Source of the DNA: Malus domestica
Lineage: Eukaryota; Streptophyta; Magnoliopsida; Rosales; Rosaceae
Reading direction: 5' to 3'
Length of the DNA: 64,000 nt
NCBI RefSeq assembly: GCF_042453785.1
Contig: NC_091671.1
Location: 35,479,001 to 35,543,000, forward strand
This document shows, piece by piece, positions 38,079-50,003 of this stretch; positions within the stretch are counted from its first letter, which is position 1, and each line of letters opens with the position of its first letter. The notes beneath the pieces are model-generated. The model worked only from the letters and a program-made list of their open reading frames with translations, searched no databases and was not told the origin of the DNA. The translations under genes and the position numbers were made by a program.

Positions 38079-41000
38079 ATGAGCAACATCACGAAAACTG
38101 CAAATTGGGTTGTTTTGGTTCTTCTTGTAATAACAGTGAAAGTCAGTGGTCGTTCTTTTGGACTCAATACTCGGAGTACTTCGTCTTCCCAATTGGTTTC
38201 AGATGGAACAGATCATGCATATCAAAATCAAAGCAGCTGCTCCCTCTTACTTCTCAAAGGAGTTGAGAATATCGATTCCACAGAGTCGTCTTGCGAGCAG
38301 CTTTACGGGTTCTTGCCATGCTCCGACAGTGTTTTTGGGCATGTGTTTCTAATGGTGGTCTATGAGTACTTGTTGTTTCATGGTGAGTCGTATTTGGCGG
38401 CTGGAGGTGAACAGATTTTCAAGATTTTGGGTCCTGGTGTGTTTGGTGCTAGTGCTTTTCATGTCATCGGTGCCCTTCCTGAGTCTCTATTACTTCTTGG
38501 TATGTTTGTATCTACAATTTACAAGTTTTTTTCTTCGTTTTTGTTGTCACAAATCATAGATGATGAGATCTTCTAAATGTTCTTCTGTGCTTTTTTTCCT
38601 TTCCTTCATATTGTGAAAACTTTCCTGCACTCATTGCATAAAAGAGGTGTTCCACATTCATGATCATGTGCTACTCATCACAGGATGTAGCAAATGGATT
38701 GGATTTGATTTTTCATTAATGTACTACACACATTATTTAATTAAATATTATCTAACATGTCACGCCAGCTACTTGTATTAAAATTCAAACTATCTTATAT
38801 ATTATATTATCAAAATGTTAATTAAATACTAAACGTATAGCAACTATTAAATTTTTTATTTTATTTTTATACTAACGATGTTTTACTTCTGGGAAGGAGA
38901 TCTTCTAATCTAAAAGAGTGAAAATTGGGTTAGGCCAAACAAATAGTCAGTCACTAACTAGGTATCTAACTCAACACATATAATACATCATCGTTGTCCA
39001 TATCACTAACAAATGAAGAATAATACAGCTAGACTGTGGTATTAGTTGGTAGCTATAAAAATTCTTTGAATTTGTGGTTTAGGAATATAATTAGAGTATA
39101 TAGCTGGAGGAGAGGGATTCCAACTGCCAATATGGAAGATATTCTGATTTTAATTTGTAAGGGCGTCGAAGTCGATCTTGTACTTATTAATGTATCTACA
39201 ACCTGGCAAAAACAAGAAAATATTAAGTGGTTAATAAATTTAATCACAAGGTTTGACGATAATTGTATGCGATGTAGTTTAAGGAAGTGATTTATAAATG
39301 TTAATTAACCAGTAAGATAGCAGAAGGAAGAAAAAGCACATGCAGCCCATATGCACACAAGACCACTCAAGTATATAAAAACATAAAAAGGATTAGAAGA
39401 ATCAAACAACCAACAATTATATATATAACTAATCATATCACACTTACTGAAGAAATGCATTTGGAAGTTTCAGTTAATTAAACTCATTGATTTTCCTTCA
39501 CTACTTATATTAAAATTGTACACATATGCAAATTGTAACGGTAATTTGATAATTCTGCACACAGCTTCTGGATTTTTTAACTCCAAGGAAGTCGCTCAGG
39601 AGTATGTCTATACTGGAGTTGGGCTGTTGGCTGGATCATCAATTTTGAGCTTAACAATACTTTGGGGGACTTGTGTAATTGTCAGCAGCCAACAATTTTC
39701 AGATAATCAAAGCTCTAAGGCTTCCAATGAGTCAGATTCATCACTTTTATCATGGAAAAGACTGCCTGCATCATTGACAGGTCAGCCTTGTCATTATTTT
39801 TTTTCTTCACACATCTGGATTTTTTGGATGAGGATCCTCACATCCTATCATTTTATCTTGCATTATACGATCAGCTTTCGTAAAGTACTGCTTGTGTTTA
39901 ATTTTAAATAAAAAATTTTAAATGTCTACATAATGTGAGGATCCCTAGGATTGTAGGACCCTCACAAAGAGGGTCTAGATGAGATCCAAATCCAAGATTT
40001 TTAAACCCTATATCCACTTATATATTGGATTCCCTTGCCACATACCTGAAAACTTGTCTTTTCTACTGTACACGGGTGTATGTGATGCTATGATTTTATA
40101 TATGAACGGCTAAAAGCTTGGAATGGAATAGTTGAATCGAAATACGCAGTCATTCACTGAAGTGATACATCCCATATATAACTGGTGCGTTGTAGAATAG
40201 TTTTCAGAAATAAAAGTTTGTAGGAAATACAAAAAACAAAGCGTTATTCGCACTTCTTTGAAATGCTAAATAAATTGCTACCTTCAAACCTTTGGGACAA
40301 ATTTCCTTCTTCAGAAGTGTGGGAGTTGCACAAGTGGTTCGTGAACTCCCCATTGAAAAAGAGTTATAATAAAATGTGCTCTTGCATTACAAGAGTGATA
40401 ATTTCATACCAATCGACTAGGTCTTCATAGAGTAATGTAAGAGATCCCAAGTTTTCATCCTCTCCTCATTGTTTTTCTTCTCCTTTGAATTCATAGATTG
40501 TGGTATTACAACGGATTTAGAGACCAGCAGCCTTGCGAAGATAATGATTTGTTCAGTAGTACCATTTCTTATCATGCAAATGGCAAAAATCTTTCCATCC
40601 TCTTCCGGGGAACGCATCGCAATCTTGACTGCTCTCAGTGTTTCTGTTGTATTCTTATTATTGTACTTCATTTATCAGGTACGCATTGATGAATATCTCT
40701 ATACATGAACTGATAATATTATTGCCGTTATATATATTAATGTCTTTGAAGTATTCATGTAAAATATTTACTGTTAAAACCTTACAGATCTTCCGTCCCT
40801 GGGTTCAAAAAAGAAGATTAGAATTTGTGAAACATGGGCATTTGATTTCAAGCATTTTACAACATGTCCAAAAACATGCACTGGCGAGAGTCCTCACTGT
40901 AAAAGGGGCACCAAATATACCTGCTATAAGAAGGTAAGGTCTCACCGAATATTGCCCCATGGTGATAGTGGTAAAGTCGTCAAATTTGTTCACCAAATAA

Positions 41001-43611
41001 TCCTCTTTTGCTCACCAAATAATGCCTTTGTCATAAGTATCTTATTTGATAGCAATAAATGAGTTTCAGAGTGAGCCGAAGTTGAATAACTGTAATACTT
41101 TATTTAGTGATCAAATGTGATAAGAGAATTAGCACTCGAAACTCTAAACGTGTGGAAGTTCAAGAGAGAAAATATACTAAGAGGAACACATAGTAACAAC
41201 TCCCCTTCAATAATTTTAGAACTGTTTTGAATTCTATGAAGGTCCCCATATATTGTTTGATTGGTTACTAATTAAATATTGCAGACTATTTGAGGAAGTA
41301 GACGAAGATGGTGACAATTATATATCGCTTACTGAAGTAAAAGAACTTCTTCGTGAAATCAAATTCATATCAACGGAAGACGATACTGATAAAGGAACAG
41401 CAGAAGTGATGAAACAGTTTGATCTGGATCATGATGGGAAGATTAATAAAGATGAATTCATCAATGGCTTCACAAAATGGATTGAGGAGATCAAGTCAGT
41501 GCATAAACAAAATACCGAAAGATCGTTGGAGAACATATATGAGGTAACTCATCATCTACCTCCAAGTTGGCCCCAAAATTTTCATTTCTTCTTTCAATAC
41601 TTGAAAGTAGTTGCTTATTCATTACAATCTGATCCTCCATGCCAAATGAGGCCTATATATCATGCATGCCCTGATTATAGCTAGTAAGAATATTAACGAA
41701 ATGCATCGAGTGAAAAAGATCATTTGCCTTTTTCATATCAATTTACGTCCATTCTCCTCAATAATTTACATCTGCTTCTATTGCTGAGCAGGTCTTTCAA
41801 CCTTGGATTGAAAATAGAAGACGAGAACGTGAAATGAAGAAGAATTTAATGTCAGAAGTACTAAGACATGTCCAAAGCAATTCACTTGGAAGCATTGTCA
41901 CAAATGACGGCATGCCTGATATACCAAATATCAGAAGGTTAGGACTACATCTCGTCTAATTAAAAAGTAACAGTACCATTTTTGAAATGGTACTGTAGAC
42001 TAACCCAAAGGGGTAATGTAGACTAACCGTTTGGTTGCTATATATACATAGTGTGGTGTTATTCTCACACCTATTGTTATCTCTCACACATCCCTCTCAA
42101 TTTTTGACCGTGGGATCATGAATTGAAAAATATCGATGGAAAAAAAATTAACAAGTTTGTTAGAGGTAAAAAAATGATGTGTGGATAGCATTACCCTATA
42201 CATATATGGAACAAAGTTTTTCAGATTTATTTTATCAACGGAGGAAAGAGGAAACTTGGCACTTCTTTGAGCATTGGGGAAAGAGAAATACGGTGTTAAT
42301 GTATAACGTATATGTTAGTACATATAGTTTGTTAGTTTGACATACATTGTTGGTTTATATTTCATAATGTAACAGAGTTTAAACTTAGTACAGTATCGGA
42401 GCTTTGTTTGGTAGTCTAATATAACTACAAATAATCAGCAATGTAATACGTAGATGCATGTAGTATTACTCTGTATGTGCTTTTTGCTGTGGTATTGTGT
42501 CTACTGACCACTCTCTTCACCATGGAAAAACAGGTTGTTTGAAAAGATTGATCTCGATGGAAATAATTATATATCGCAATCAGAATTGAGAAAACTGATC
42601 GGAGATATCAAGTTTGGTAAGATTCCGGGAGACGTGGATGAATCAGTTGTAAAATTGATAGAAGAACTTGACACAAGTGGAGACCAGTTGATCAGTGAGG
42701 AAGAATTTGTTACTGGATTAACAAAATGGATAAACAAATCCAACGATCAAGCTCCTCCGTCACTTGAATCGGAGGACGATATCTACCAAGTAAGTAACTC
42801 TGAGAACTATAAGGGAAAGGAATTGAATTGAACACCACTTGTCTCCTTGTCTGAAAATTATCGTTTAACACAGTTTTCTGCACACGTATCAAACTGTAAT
42901 AATTTATATGAATACAACTGTTAAGATTAATTCTTCAAAATGATTATGCAGAGGACATGGGACGAAACAGATAAGTTGGTGGATGAAGAGTACAGCAGTG
43001 GTGGAGCTGTCGACAAGTCAAAATGGGCTTGGATGAAAGCTATAACATATTTGGTTCTAGGGTTTGTTGTATTGGCAGTTTTAGCAGAACCTCTTATAGA
43101 TAGTGTTCAGGATTTCTCCACAGCTGCAAGCATCCCTTCTTTCTTTGTATCATTTGTGCTAGTCCCCTTGGCAACCAATGCCAGACAAGCCACTTCAGCG
43201 ATTAAGGCAGCTTCAAGAAAAACACCAAGAACCACATCTTTGACATTTTCTGAGGTTTGTCATTGTGCCCAATTTTTTATATTTTCTTTCTCAATTAGAA
43301 AATACCTAATTAATTGTGTTATTTTCATTATTTTACGTGGAACGTATTTTATTTGGATGCAGATTTATGGTGGGGTGTTTATGAACAATGTTCTGGGATT
43401 TTCTGTGTTGCTAGCCATAATTTATGCTCGTGAAATGGCTTGGGATTTTTCTGCTGAAGTTTTAGTAGTTCTAATTGTCTGCACTGTGATGGGTCTCATT
43501 GCAAGCTTCGTCTCCACCTTTTCCCTTTGGACATCATTCTTGGCCTACCTTCTATACCCAATTTCATTGCTTTTAGTCTATATTCTCAATGATGTTCTCA
43601 ATTATACTTGA
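38079..43611 (+). CDS. EF-hand sodium/calcium exchanger (NCL/EF-CAX type) with duplicated EF-hand module, NCL-A, 725 aa
   Basis: Nine exons: 38079-38499, 39565-39780, 40497-40678, 40788-40933, 41285-41543, 41792-41937, 42534-42789, 42952-43254 and 43363-43611. All are GT-AG and the phases join to 725 codons plus stop. The signal peptide is MSNITKTANWVVLVLLVITV. The first alpha repeat (GALPESLLLL, residues 131-140) spans exons 1-2 and the second (VPLATNARQATSAI) is in exon 8. Between them are two copies of a linker helix plus EF-hand pair. EF loops are at 328-339 (DEDGDNYISLTE), 368-379 (DLDHDGKINKDE), 463-474 (DLDGNNYISQSE) and 503-514 (DTSGDQLISEEE), all canonical. The family moves Ca2+ against Na+ or H+ across endomembranes. 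Compared with NCL-B, the alpha-1 Asp is Glu and the alpha-2 Glu is Gln (Q621), so transport may be altered or lost. First of three tandem NCL copies. Confidence 0.92.
38940..39053 (-). mobile_element. SINE copy in NCL-A intron 1 (minus)
   Basis: The segment ending CAAATGAAGAATAATACAGC…GTATTAGTTGGT is the reverse of the SINE head (A-box side) seen at 49833. It parallels the split copy at 20700/26350. Confidence 0.45.
39826..39987. repeat. GGATCC-type MITE in NCL-A intron 2
   Basis: The ends GATGAGGATCCTCACAT and GTGAGGATCCCTAGGAT are inverted. The core shares GTTTAATTTTAAATAAAAAA with the cluster at 35090-35515. Confidence 0.6.
40788..42789 (+). repeat. Intragenic two-exon duplication within NCL-A
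   Basis: Exons 4-5 (40788-40933, 41285-41543) and 6-7 (41792-41937, 42534-42789) are copies of one module. Exons 4 and 6 are both exactly 146 nt, end in the same phase inside an Arg codon (…P(A/N)IR-R), and begin (I/V)FxPW. Exons 5 and 7 (259 and 256 nt) both start LFE and hold two EF-hands. NCL-B has the module once (exon 4 also 146 nt). Confidence 0.93.
42050..42200. mobile_element. Possible MITE in NCL-A intron 6
   Basis: TAGTGTGGTGTTATTCTCAC on the left and GATGTGTGGATAGCATTACC on the right are partly inverted. The right end resembles the end of the MITE at 49687-50003. Weak support. Confidence 0.35.
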
Positions 43612-43735
43612 ATTAAACCCACCAAGGATGTAATATTTTTGTAAATTAGCAAGAACATGTCTTTGGAATTAATTGTTACATTCTTTGTTCTTTATAAAGG
43701 CCAATGTTTCCCCAATTTTTTGTTAGATTAGATTT

Positions 43736-43892
43736 AAGGGAAGTTTAACGAAAAGCTCCCGGTACTATTCACTATAACGAAAAACCACATTTTTACACTA
43801 AAAAGTCAATCCTGGTACGATTCACTTTACCCTTTATTTTGTTTTTATCGTTAAAACTCAAATTTTTCAAATCATTTTTTTAGTTTTCCTTA
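43736..43892. mobile_element. Short MITE, copy 1
   Basis: About 155 bp starting AAGGGAAGTTTAACGAAAAG and ending TTTAGTTTTCCTT, with inverted termini. It is near-identical in plan to 53091-53247. It lies just downstream of NCL-A. I recognise this as an abundant family in apple and pear sequence (recollection, not a search). Confidence 0.75.
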
Positions 43893-44599
43893 TGATGCAT
43901 TAATACTTTTGATAGAAATAGATTTCTAGAACAAAAGTAGCTAGTATTTTCAAATGATGTGGTTAGGTTTCCGACCCAACATAACTTTATTGGACCATTT
44001 CATCAAGAACTTGGTGGGCAACTGCAGATTCCTAACGACATTCATCAAAAGCTTATGGCAACGTATGTCGACCACTACTACGATATGTGGAGTTTTGTCG
44101 AGGGCAGATATAGGAAACTAACGAGTAATGTCAAACATTGCCAAAGCGTGTCAACTAAGGCATTTCATCGAGCACTTGGTGCGTACAACTCAAACATTTC
44201 ATCAAACACTTTGTACACATGATTGGATCGAAATTTAGATCTTTTTTATATGAAAAAATTGTAACATCATAAGATAGTACAAAATCAAACGTGAAAATCA
44301 AGAATTAAAGTTCCATCTTAAAAAAATGCGCTATTTAAAAACACTATCATGGAGCATAAAAAATAGAAAGAAAAAAAAACGAAGTCCTCAAAAAAATATA
44401 GATTACGATTTAGGTCTTTCTTCATTATTTTTTGCATGTCATATGTTAAGTTTGTGAAAACCGAAAGAAAAGGAATGGTGGTAGGAGTTGGGCTTGGGCT
44501 CTTTTGTATGTGGTAAATGAACCCTGAGCCCTCTTATTAGTTTCATTTCTCTAAGCCTAAGGAGCCCAAGCCCAACTGTTGAAAGTTAAAGACTCGTCA
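43893..44599. other. Intergenic, no gene seen
   Basis: Includes an 87-codon open frame (43959-44222) without recognisable domains. The last 100 bases are the promoter side of the next gene (several GGGCTTGGGCT-like words). Confidence 0.5.
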
Positions 44600-46538
44600 C
44601 TGCTCAGGTACTTCCTCAGATGATCTTCACCTTCACGGCATTCGCAATCACTTCCAGAGGCTCTGCAACTCCACAAACGCCTGCAAATTTACTCCCACTC
44701 CAAATCTTCAAACCTTTCAGTGAGTGACTCTTTCATTTTTCGAAATTCTCAAGAAATTTGAATCAATTTATGTCCTTTCGGCTGAAATTGGTTTTAGTTT
44801 TGTAATTGTAGATATTTGTCTGTATTTTTGTTTTTTTTGTGCAAAATTCTGATGCGGAAAGTCTTGATTCTTACTACGATGGTGTAGGAGAGGTTGCAGT
44901 TTACCGTAATTCTTGAAGAAATGCCTCTTTTGAGTGTTTGAGACTGTAATTTTTCTGTTACTTTTACTAAACCTAGGGTTTCATGTATTATATTATGCAT
45001 TGTTATGATATTTAGGGTTTAGGGTTTAGGATGAAAATCGAGCTGTGTGGATTTTTTCTTTATTTACTAGGTGCCGGAAAAAAATCCAATGCCAGAGGAA
45101 AAAAATCCAATTCAGGGTTTAGGGTTTACTTGGCGAAAGTAAAGCGAATGAGAGTTGAAAAAAATCCAATTCATGGGCAATACAAAAGAGATTTTGAGGA
45201 CTTGAACACACTGGTTTTCGGTAATGAAAAATTGCGTAATTGTGCTTGAATTGGTTGTTTTACAAATTACTTCAACTGGGTTTTTATTCCTTCAAATTAC
45301 TTCATCTGGTAATGTCCTTGGTGACGTTGTTGTACTAAGAGTTGGCCAAAGAAATGTCTACTAGACATATTTAGGTATAGCAATGGAACCTGAGAGACAT
45401 GCTTGTAATGTCTGAAATGTGTGAGTTAGATTGTGCTTTTCAGCTCGATGCCCCGCTTGTGCAGTTGATTTTTCAAGTGCAGCCGAACCTGTAGCCCTGA
45501 AGCTGAAGCAGATTTCCTTGCACTCTGCATTGCATTCTAAAACCAACTGTGGTTTTGATTCGTATATCCCTTGGATTTTCATTTTATTCTAAAACCAACC
45601 GTTAGAGTAATATTTATAGTTGGAAGTTTTCACTAGTATGGAAAACAGTATGTTCAAATGTCTTCTTGGGTGACGGCAATATTGTTGAACGTATTAAGAA
45701 AACGAAAATGCCCGATGGACACTCCGACGTTCATTTAGCTCTTTCCTGCTTTCCTTCTATTGTTTGTCTATCAGATGATATGAGTCCGCTTGGCTATGAT
45801 CTCGTGTTAGGAACCGGATTACATTAATGTTGGACTAATGCTTGCATGTTTCTCTGTGGCCTTGTTTATGCGTGGGATTAATATATTTCGCTCTAGAACT
45901 TTGGTTTATGCATTTGTTGATATTGTATCTGCTACATGTGATTTGAGGATTGTCTCATGATGAACTGAACTTTTTCAACCTTTGTTATTATGTTATATAT
46001 TATATAACATAACCCCATTCGTTATGCCAAAATGACCTGGAGAAGTTTACAAAGTATTGCATGACTGACATACCGATGATGATTAAATAATTACCTAAGC
46101 TCGTTATATTTTTATTTTTGTATTAGCCTGCTGAAGAAGAGGTCGATCCCTGCATTTGTGATGGTGGAAGTGTGGTGGTCCCTCTTAGCCGCTATCCCGG
46201 CAGTAGTTGCAGGACAAGCGTTTCGAGTGAAGAAAAGGCGTGGCGAAGAGCAGAGATTAAAGAGCGCTAGAGGGAGGGAGAAGAGTTCTGATGAGATTTT
46301 TGTCTGCGAAAGGGTATGCACGTCGAAGAGAATGCTGAAAAAGGTTGGTGCATTCTCAAAGGACCCTATTCCTGATACTTGTGTTACCGTCTGCGGTGTA
46401 TCTGAGCTCGATGCGTGTGCTGATGCGTGTGCCCGCACTGTCTGCGTAAACCAACATCAAGTACCGAATTGGAACGACATCTGCCTTAGGAGATGCCAGA
46501 GTGAGTGTTTGAAACTCTCTTCTTCAAATCCTCTTTAA
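44600..46538 (+). CDS. Small conserved Cys-rich plant protein of unknown function (125 aa), CDS 46161-46538
   Basis: The coding part is a single exon, ATG at 46161 to stop at 46538. It has a hydrophobic N-terminus (VWWSLLAAIPAVVAGQAF) that may anchor it in a membrane. Next comes a basic linker (RVKKRRGEEQRL), then a region with twelve cysteines and repeated C-x3-C spacing (VCERVCTSKRM, CVTVCGVSELDACADACART, CLRRCQSECLKL). I recognise this as a highly conserved land-plant protein annotated only as a transmembrane or uncharacterised protein; the CxxxC pattern resembles twin CX3C-type folds but the role is unknown. A likely 5' UTR exon lies at about 44600-44710 (GTGAGT donor), with an acceptor near 46126 (TTGTATTAG); the extent of that exon is inferred. 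The in-frame GTG before the ATG is not used as start here. Confidence 0.75.
45011..45130 (+). promoter_or_regulatory. Two telobox motifs (TTTAGGG repeats) in the first intron
   Basis: TTTAGGGTTTAGGGTTTAGG at 45013-45032 and GGGTTTAGGGTTTA near 45117-45130. Teloboxes in plant promoters and first introns are linked to genes of growth and translation; here they fall between the putative 5' UTR exon and the coding exon. Confidence 0.55.
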
Positions 46539-46651
46539 ATGAGAAACAACGTATTACAAGGGGAGGGTTTTTTATTTTTTCTAAATTATTATTATTATTA
46601 TTAAATGAGAAACATTGTGTCAATTAGCTAGTTTAACTAGAGATATCCTGC

Positions 46652-46806
46652 CACTTAGTACTACGATCTAGTGATATTGATGTTCGCTTATAAGTGAGAG
46701 ATTTTTTGTTCGATTCTCGTCAAAAAATAATTTGAACTACATTATTTACTAGCTCATTATGAGATTAAATCAACTCTTTTTTTTTAATATAGATGGTATC
46801 ATTTGT
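46652..46806 (+). mobile_element. tRNA-derived SINE
   Basis: GCCACTTAGTACTACGATCT leads into an A-box-like CTAGTGATAT and a B-box-like GTTCGATTCTC about 35 bases later. It then has the shared 3' part (GAACTACATTATTTACTAGC) and a poly(A) tail near 46810. Same family as 49833-49980. Confidence 0.7.
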
Positions 46807-46810
46807 TTGA

Positions 46811-48407
46811 AAAAAAAATAGAGATAAGCTTATATGATAACGAAAGGTTTGAATGATACTAATCATGAGGTTTGTACTCTAAAATAATTTTTCAAGTACG
46901 TGAGTCAGACGTGTGTTAGGTTTCCGTTTAAGAAAGCATGAAGTTGTGGAAATCTAAAACCCACGTAACACAAATCAGATAGAGTTGCCAAATCTGGTGG
47001 TCATTACTTTGTCAGCGACAAGCCAATCTACTTCGGCTTGCAGGCGACGTGGAGGCATTACTCCCTCATCCCTACGAAAAAAGCGTTACAACTGTCGGTA
47101 CGTGATCCAATCCGATCCAATCCAAGCAACATGCAAGGATCTCTCAACTTTATTTAAACCAACAATACATGCTCTCACATGGTATGCCGTTGGTATCCAA
47201 TGTTCCTCTTCTCTGAAGTTATAATTTTCAATATAATAGTTATACGGCAAGTGAATCTTTTTCAAAGTTAACTCCATCCTCGCATTCAGGGTTTTAGTTT
47301 TTTTACCGTTGTGTCCTCGTTGACATCGGCTTTATTAATGATTAAACTTGTTTAGTATCGCATTTATTCCGAGACAGGAAACTTTTATCTTAACTTTGGC
47401 TCGTTGCATACCTTGATCCATTACTGTCCGAATGGCGTTCTCTGCCGCACTTTGGTAAACGACCCGATGCAATTTAATTATAATTCAACTAGTGACGATG
47501 ACAAATTGAAAGTTCATATTCTTCAGTCATTAATAAACAATTTGTTGTACGTATTATGAAAGAAAATTACAGAAACGATAGAAATTGAAGATTTTGATTA
47601 AAACTATTGTAAAAAAGTGAAATGAAATTGAAAATTAGGAATCTTATACTGTGCTTCACCATGTGCTCCAATAAGGAAGCCAAGGACTTTAAATCTTGAG
47701 AAATGCTGCTGGACTTTTTTAAAGTGAGACTTTTTTTTGGACCTTCTGCCCCTCATGTTTTTTGTACAATGTTTTATAATGTTTGCATGAAAATTAACTG
47801 TGGCAAAAAATCTGTGAAAAGTCATACTTTTGAAAGAGTTCTGTTCTTTTTCTTCCAACTGTTTGGGCAATATCATCTCTTTTAACTATCCGCACTCTTG
47901 TCTCCTGTTTTAGGTGACTCTTTTGGTTGGAGTCGTTGACAGTTAGGTGGTGACTTTTTTGGTAGAAAGGATGGCTTCAATTGGAGTGAGAGTAGGTTAC
48001 AATATCTTATTTGGATTTTAGGTTTTGGTTTGGAGATCGGTGAGTTTTTGGTATGGCCATTGGCCAATCTCTCATCTCACTCACAAAAGGTAGGCCATTC
48101 GTGTTTACTGAGTATTCGGTATTTAAAACACCGCATTCTCCCTTAGTTTTTGGCCAAAGATTTTGGACCAATTAAATTTTAGAAGAAAATTTGTTTCTAT
48201 TTTAGTACAATAAAAACTCAAATATGAAATATGGAAAAATGTTAAGGGGACTCGCCCCCAAAGGCAAGTCTCTAACGACTCTTCCTCGACGGGTAATGCT
48301 AGTAGACTTAATTTGTACATTGTCTAAAAAATTTATGATAAATACAACTGTTGTTATTTATTTAATTTTTTTTTTAATAAACAATATTATTTATAATAAA
48401 ACGGGGG
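46811..48407. other. Intergenic, no gene seen
   Basis: AT-rich, with only short frames that lack domains. Possible upstream remnants cannot be classified. Confidence 0.5.
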
Positions 48408-48539
48408 GAAAATGAGTTAAATCTCACTATGGGTTGACAAAAATGTAATTTAAATTCAGCTTTGGCGAAAATTAATCTAAGACTTGCCTCTTACAAATGA
48501 AGTAAAGAGGAATACCACTGGATTATAGTACCAAGTGGC
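48408..48539 (-). mobile_element. SINE copy, minus strand
   Basis: Reverse complement of the family: it ends CTCTTACAAATGAAG…AATACCACTGGATTATAGTA…AAGTGGC, the mirror of the SINE head at 49833, and the B-box region is decayed. Confidence 0.55.
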
Positions 48540-49686
48540 TTTAATATAATTGAAAATTACTCTCTACAATCTAAAAAATCAAGGAAAACTAATGAAAATG
48601 GTTTGAAAACTTTGAGTTTTAATGATAAAGACAAAATAAATGATAAAGTGAATAATACCATGATTAATTTTTTTAATGTAAAATTGTGATTTTTGTTAAA
48701 ATAAATTGAACCGACAGCTTTTCATTAAAGTTTACAAAAAAAAAAAATAGTAATTGCAGGTCCCACTGTTTTTTTTAATTAGAATTTTGATTAGTATATT
48801 CGATATGAATAAGATTAACTTAGAAGGTCAAACGCTTGGCCGACATACTACTGCGGACGCGGGAATTTTGCTTTGTACGCGCTATAAAATATCATTGCCG
48901 ACCATCACATGTCGTTTTCTCCACGACTATCTTTACGAGCGGGCAGGACAACCCGGCGTTTCCAAAATAACCTTAAAAGGGTTTCAAATGTCCAAAAGAT
49001 AAAAAGGAGAAATGTAGATAAGATTTTTTTCAAAATTAAGATTCTTTATATATTCTCGGGTACTTTATATTTTTTTGAAAAATATTTTATAATGTTGGTA
49101 TGAAAATTAACTAATTATAAGGGATCAGAGAATTTGTAGAAAATCCCACTTTAAAATAGTCTACTTATCATTTCTCAAAGATAAATTTTGTTGGAAATGA
49201 TATTTGAAATTTTTGTGATAGAACTATAAAAATCTGCAAGTGGTTTGAAACAAATTGAGGAAAATATTGGTGCAGTTATTAGTAGGCCGACCTGATTGTT
49301 TGAAATTTGACAACATTTCATAGAGAGTTAATAGATTAAGCTCGAACTATGTTTTTACCCTAGTTTGCCATTATTATCGGATTGGTTTGCTTTTACACTT
49401 TGAATGACTGAACGAAATTTGTTGTACGTATGATCTCATGTGATGGAACGTGTTGATAAATATAAAATTCCCGGATCAGAAATTGTTGACAAAATATATG
49501 TGTGATCAATTGAGGCATGGTAGCCCAATTCTTTGCAATCCTACTATATGAGAACTCTTAAGTTAATGTTTGGAAATGCCTCTTAAAAGAATTTGCTCAA
49601 GTGGAAGAGCTTCTATTAGAAGCACTTAATTATTTTTAAACAAATTGCAAGTGGATTATGAAAAAAATACTTCATGTGTATTTTTT

Positions 49687-50003
49687 AGAAAATTTTATAG
49701 TGGGACTATTTACATACCAATTTTTACTTCTCACACACTAGTTAATTTGTGTCATTTGAATGTCTTCAATTCATTCGATTCGACGATCAGAAACTCAGAG
49801 AGGTGTGTGAGAAGTAAAAAAAGGTGTGTGGAGCCACTAAGTACTCTGATCTAGTGGTATTCTTCTTCATTTGTAGATGAGATGTCTTAAGGTTCGATTC
49901 TTGCCAAAGACAAATTTGAACTATATTATTGCTGGGCCATTATGAGGCTAAGCTCACCCCTCCCGCATTGTTGATAATGCGTGTGTGGATAGCACCACCC
50001 AAT
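49687..50003. mobile_element. MITE interrupted by a SINE
   Basis: The left end TATAGTGGGACTATTTACAT and right end ATAGCACCACCCAATTTTTA are rough inverted counterparts, with inner inverted words CTTCTCACACAC and GTGTGTGAGAAG. The SINE at 49833-49980 sits inside. Confidence 0.45.
49833..49980 (+). mobile_element. tRNA-derived SINE with 9-bp target duplication
   Basis: Perfect target duplication GTGTGTGGA at 49824-49832 and 49981-49989. The body starts GCCACTAAGTACTCTGATCT and has the A-box-like CTAGTGGTAT and B-box-like GGTTCGATTC. It ends without a long poly(A) tail (TTGATAATGC). It is the best-preserved member of the family in this window and defines its limits. Confidence 0.8.

Noticed and set aside
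43959-44222. 87-codon open frame downstream of NCL-A
   Set aside because: No recognisable domain, no splice context, and AT-rich intergenic surroundings.
45011-45130. Interstitial telomere (TTTAGGG repeats)
   Set aside because: Only three and two units; better read as teloboxes than as telomeric DNA.
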